DNA of 62,062 nucleotides from a virus, in IMG/VR virus record IMGVR_UViG_3300010354_000091, positions 1 through 62,062 of that record. One strand, 5' to 3'. A program made the position numbers and the translations under genes. The notes beneath the pieces were generated by a model. That model worked only from the letters and a program-made list of their open reading frames with translations. It was not told the origin of the DNA and searched no databases. Below, one piece after another: positions 60,131-62,062 of the stretch (position 1 is its first letter; the number at the start of each line of letters is the position of its first letter).

Positions 60131-60417
60131 ACAAAACACTGCTCCAAAATTGTCAGTTTAGGTGGTTCCATTCCACTATAAGGAGTGGTGGTATTCTTCA
60201 CGTCTTGAATCTCTTTCCCCATGTCCTTGTAATTTATAGGACGATAGAACTTACCTGTCTTGGTGTTGAAGAATCCCCAGCAACAACGGACAATTTTTCC
60301 ATTGTTGTAATCGAACTTTCTATCGTAAACAACTACAATTCTAACTATGTTGCGTTTATACTCCTCAACTTCATAATGAGTTTGTGTGGGAGGTTGATGT
60401 GGAAAATTGATTTTCAT
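60127..60417 (-). CDS. Conserved cyanophage protein (GFFNTKTGKFYRPINYKD type)
   Basis: 96 residues from ATG 60415-60417; a TTG reading six codons longer is disfavoured. MKINFPHQPPTQTHYEVEEY, then VVVYDRKFDYNNGKIVRCCW and GFFNTKTGKFYRPINYKDMG, a block I recognise from cyanomyoviruses without known function. Promoter elements sit so close that the mRNA may be leaderless. Confidence 0.72.
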   Translation of the reverse strand: MKINFPHQPPTQTHYEVEEYKRNIVRIVVVYDRKFDYNNGKIVRCCWGFFNTKTGKFYRPINYKDMGKEIQDVKNTTTPYSGMEPPKLTILEQCFV

Positions 60418-60423
60418 AGTCAA

Positions 60424-60452
60424 ATAATAATACAAAAAGTTTAATTTGTCAA
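60424..60452 (-). promoter_or_regulatory. Near-consensus sigma70 promoter abutting an ATG
   Basis: Minus: TTGACA (60447-60452), exactly 17 bp, TATTAT (60424-60429). The ATG (60415-60417) begins 7 bases downstream of the -10, where +1 is expected. No SD. Confidence 0.75.
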
Positions 60453-61048
60453 GATAAGTGGGACACTATTCTTGCTGTCCATCCTTTATGTTGTCTGTAT
60501 TTTCCAGTAATTACACTATGTAAACATCCAGCATTTAATCCATTGTCTCTACAAAATTGTTTAAGGTTATTTGATTGATATTGTCTTCCATCTGGACTTG
60601 TAAAAATATAATTATATTTACACCTCAACTCAATTTGTTCTTTTGTCAATTTAACTCCTAGTCTTGAAGGTGGTTTAATGTTTTTTCTCTTTAATGTATC
60701 TCTAATTTTATTTTTTATCTCTCCAGTAAATGTGTAATTCTTTCTTCCTTCAAATAAAGCATTTTTATGCTCATCACTCAATGGTCTCCCTGATGTTCCC
60801 TCTCCACCATTAGTTTTGTTTCTTAAAATACCTGTCCCCAAGTCTTTTCTACCTAAGATAGAAATCATATAAACTTCATGCTTAAATGCTTCTTCTTCTA
60901 TTAGGTTATTTTTTAGAATTAAAACTCTTTCTTTTTTAGGAACACCTACAGTGTGATTTTTATCATATAAACGATAATTTTTCCCCTTACCAATATAATA
61001 AGGAGTTCCGTCTTCACGCAAATATGCGTAAGTGTAATAATTAGTCAT
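60449..61048 (-). CDS. GIY-YIG endonuclease (SegE-like)
   Basis: 199 residues. GIY-YIG motif: YTYAYL (5-10) and YYIGKGK (17-23), Arg26, and a conserved KTNGGEGTSGRPLSDEHKNA segment (about 83-102). The C-terminal helix-turn part (RQYQSNNLKQFCRDNGLNAG) is a DNA-binding module. Unlike the other two mobile endonucleases it runs with its neighbours. A TATAAATA late box lies 23 bp upstream, so it appears plugged into late transcription. Confidence 0.88.
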   Translation of the reverse strand: MTNYYTYAYLREDGTPYYIGKGKNYRLYDKNHTVGVPKKERVLILKNNLIEEEAFKHEVYMISILGRKDLGTGILRNKTNGGEGTSGRPLSDEHKNALFEGRKNYTFTGEIKNKIRDTLKRKNIKPPSRLGVKLTKEQIELRCKYNYIFTSPDGRQYQSNNLKQFCRDNGLNAGCLHSVITGKYRQHKGWTARIVSHLS

Positions 61049-61070
61049 TGCTTTTAACTAACCGCATTAG

Positions 61071-61078
61071 TATTTATA
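61071..61078 (-). promoter_or_regulatory. Late promoter box TATAAATA before GIY-YIG
   Basis: A minus-strand TATAAATA 23 bp before the ATG, just after a terminator hairpin. Confidence 0.62.
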
Positions 61079-61085
61079 TTACAAA

Positions 61086-61105
61086 GGAGGAGATTTCTCT
61101 CCTCC
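61086..61105 (-). terminator. Terminator with GAAA loop
   Basis: Minus: GGAGGAGA - GAAA - TCTCCTCC then TTTG. Between the 57-aa gene and the GIY-YIG promoter. Confidence 0.78.
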
Positions 61106-61144
61106 AACCTTACAGATTGCGGTCAGTTAAGGCACCATTATTTA

Positions 61145-61318
61145 TCACTCAACGCGAACTCCAATCACATCACAAGATTGCGAATCGTCAAACCATTCAT
61201 GAAACTCACTCATGATTGCTTCTGCTGTATCATATTCTCCCAATTCTAGGAGATAAGTAACTCTTTTGTCAACCTCACTTTTCACTCTTTCAACTAGATC
61301 ATAATAATGCTTTTTCAT
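61145..61318 (-). CDS. 57-residue small protein
   Basis: Preferred ATG 61316-61318 (AAGGA 7 bases upstream); an upstream in-frame start at 61384 adds 22 implausible residues. MKKHYYDLVERVKSEVDKRV, helical, acidic end (FHEWFDDSQSCDVIGVRVE). Function unknown. Confidence 0.62.
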   Translation of the reverse strand: MKKHYYDLVERVKSEVDKRVTYLLELGEYDTAEAIMSEFHEWFDDSQSCDVIGVRVE

Positions 61319-61349
61319 GTGAATCCTTATACTTTGAAAAAAATTGACG

Positions 61350-61392
61350 ATTTTACTGCGAAGAATGACCCATAGCACCCTCACAGTAAAAT
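61350..61392. repeat. 9-bp inverted repeat in the leader of the 57-aa gene
   Basis: ATTTTACTG (61350-61358) and CAGTAAAAT (61384-61392) with a 25-base loop. Confidence 0.4.
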
Positions 61393-61455
61393 TGCAGAAA
61401 AATCGGGTTTTTGGTCTAGTGGTGGATAGTGTTCTCAGTGAGACTTAAATGAGAA

Positions 61456-61650
61456 TCACAGAGTTTGCCAACCTTGTGCTTCTTTGACATCAGAATCATA
61501 ATACTTTTGTATGATACTGTCAATCACAGAATACCATTCAGAGTTACCACTAGGATACCCACATTCTCGTGCTCGATTCAGAAACCATAAGATACAAGTT
61601 TCTTCATCCCTAGTGAAATGTACGCGGTTGAGTGTATAACCAGTGTTCAT
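61456..61650 (-). CDS. 64-residue small protein
   Basis: MNTGYTLNRVHFTRDEETCI, then LWFLNRARECGYPSGNSEWY and a helical end. Three bases separate it from the upstream stop. Function unknown. Confidence 0.6.
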   Translation of the reverse strand: MNTGYTLNRVHFTRDEETCILWFLNRARECGYPSGNSEWYSVIDSIIQKYYDSDVKEAQGWQTL

Positions 61651-61653
61651 AAT

Positions 61654-61815
61654 TCAAACAGTTGGAGTTACATCAATTTCTTTAATGTTTAGACCACAGA
61701 GTTGTTCATAAACTCGGTTGAGAATAATTTTAGCAGCAGTCTTTGCTTTGGATTTCTCATACCAGATGGTGCAAAGACCATCAAATGTTTCAACATAAAT
61801 GCGATAGTTTTTCAT
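61654..61815 (-). CDS. 53-residue small protein
   Basis: ATG at 61813-61815 with GGAG about 8 bases upstream. MKNYRIYVETFDGLCTIWYE, then a basic helix KSKAKTAAKIILNRVYEQLC. Function unknown. Confidence 0.6.
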   Translation of the reverse strand: MKNYRIYVETFDGLCTIWYEKSKAKTAAKIILNRVYEQLCGLNIKEIDVTPTV

Positions 61816-61818
61816 TTC

Positions 61819-62062
61819 TTAAACTCCAAGAAGTTCGCGCTGTTCAGGTGTGAGAGAATTGATGAGTTCTTTACGCTTTTGTGCTTTCTCTTCTTTTTGC
61901 CTTTGCTCTTCTAGTTTCTCATCAAGAATAGTCATCATATTGCTAAACTCATAATCACCTTCTTGCCAAGTAGATTCACTCTCATTTGTGATGAAAAGTT
62001 TATTGGAATACCATTCATTATCATCCCACCAGTTATAACGGATTTCTACAATAAACCCATCA
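61819..62062 (-). CDS. C-terminal part of a small protein (cut by window edge)
   Basis: The frame is open to the right edge and ends with TAA at 61819-61821; about 80 residues are visible. WWDDNEWYSNKLFITNESES, then a charged coiled-coil helix EKLEEQRQKEEKAQKRKELI and SLTPEQRELLGV. Function unknown. Confidence 0.68.
   Translation of the reverse strand, partial: DGFIVEIRYNWWDDNEWYSNKLFITNESESTWQEGDYEFSNMMTILDEKLEEQRQKEEKAQKRKELINSLTPEQRELLGV

Overview
This window is a block of a T4-like tailed phage genome (Myoviridae morphology). It most likely comes from a phage of marine picocyanobacteria (Synechococcus or Prochlorococcus). The evidence is an AT-rich sequence, T4-type head and tail genes in T4 order, late-promoter-like NATAAATA boxes, 2-oxoglutarate oxygenases inside the structural cluster, very large glycine/serine/threonine-rich virion proteins, and a tail of tiny SD-poor genes of the kind common in cyanomyoviruses. 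The host is inferred. No host-derived photosynthesis gene lies in the window.

Layout. Nearly everything is read leftward (minus strand), so the genes are described here from right to left. Positions 62062-54400 carry about 25 small early/middle-type genes of mostly unknown function. Three homing-endonuclease-type genes interrupt them: a GIY-YIG gene on plus at 56407, an HNH gene on plus at 57705, and a GIY-YIG gene on minus at 60449. Six copies of a roughly 30-bp intergenic element sit directly in front of six of these small genes. Positions 54420-52541 hold a GT-A-type glycosyltransferase-like gene and three conserved phage genes. Positions 52480-28962 are the baseplate block: gp25, gp6, a 4001-residue protein in the gp7 position, gp8, and a 2530-residue protein in the gp9-gp12 position. 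Positions 28960-24998 are the neck and packaging start (coiled-coil protein, gp13, gp14, gp15, gp16).

Positions 24978-11940 are a virion-accessory insertion between gp16 and gp17. It contains fibre-like and beta-structured proteins, a glycine-rich adhesin-like protein, two 2OG-Fe(II) oxygenases and a modular cysteine-containing basic protein. Positions 11930-1 return to the T4 order: gp17 terminase, a zinc-ribbon protein, gp18 sheath, gp19 tube, gp20 portal, a gp67-like core protein, three virion proteins, gp21 protease, gp22 scaffold and the N-terminal third or so of gp23.

How it works together. gp20, gp22, gp67-like, gp21 and gp23 build and mature the prohead. gp16 and gp17 package DNA through the portal. 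gp13, gp14 and gp15 join head and tail. gp18 and gp19 form the contractile tail. gp25, gp6, the gp7-position giant, gp8 and the 2530-residue protein form the baseplate, to which the accessory proteins probably add host-contact surfaces. NATAAATA boxes 12-60 bp upstream of gp22, the 184-aa gene, the gp67-like gene, gp20, gp18, gp13, gp8, gp25 and others mark late transcription units. Sigma70-like promoters and the repeated element mark the small-gene region. The best candidates for undescribed biology are the repeated element, the late promoter embedded in a perfect inverted repeat at 55917-55966, and the shared repeat grammar of the giant virion proteins.
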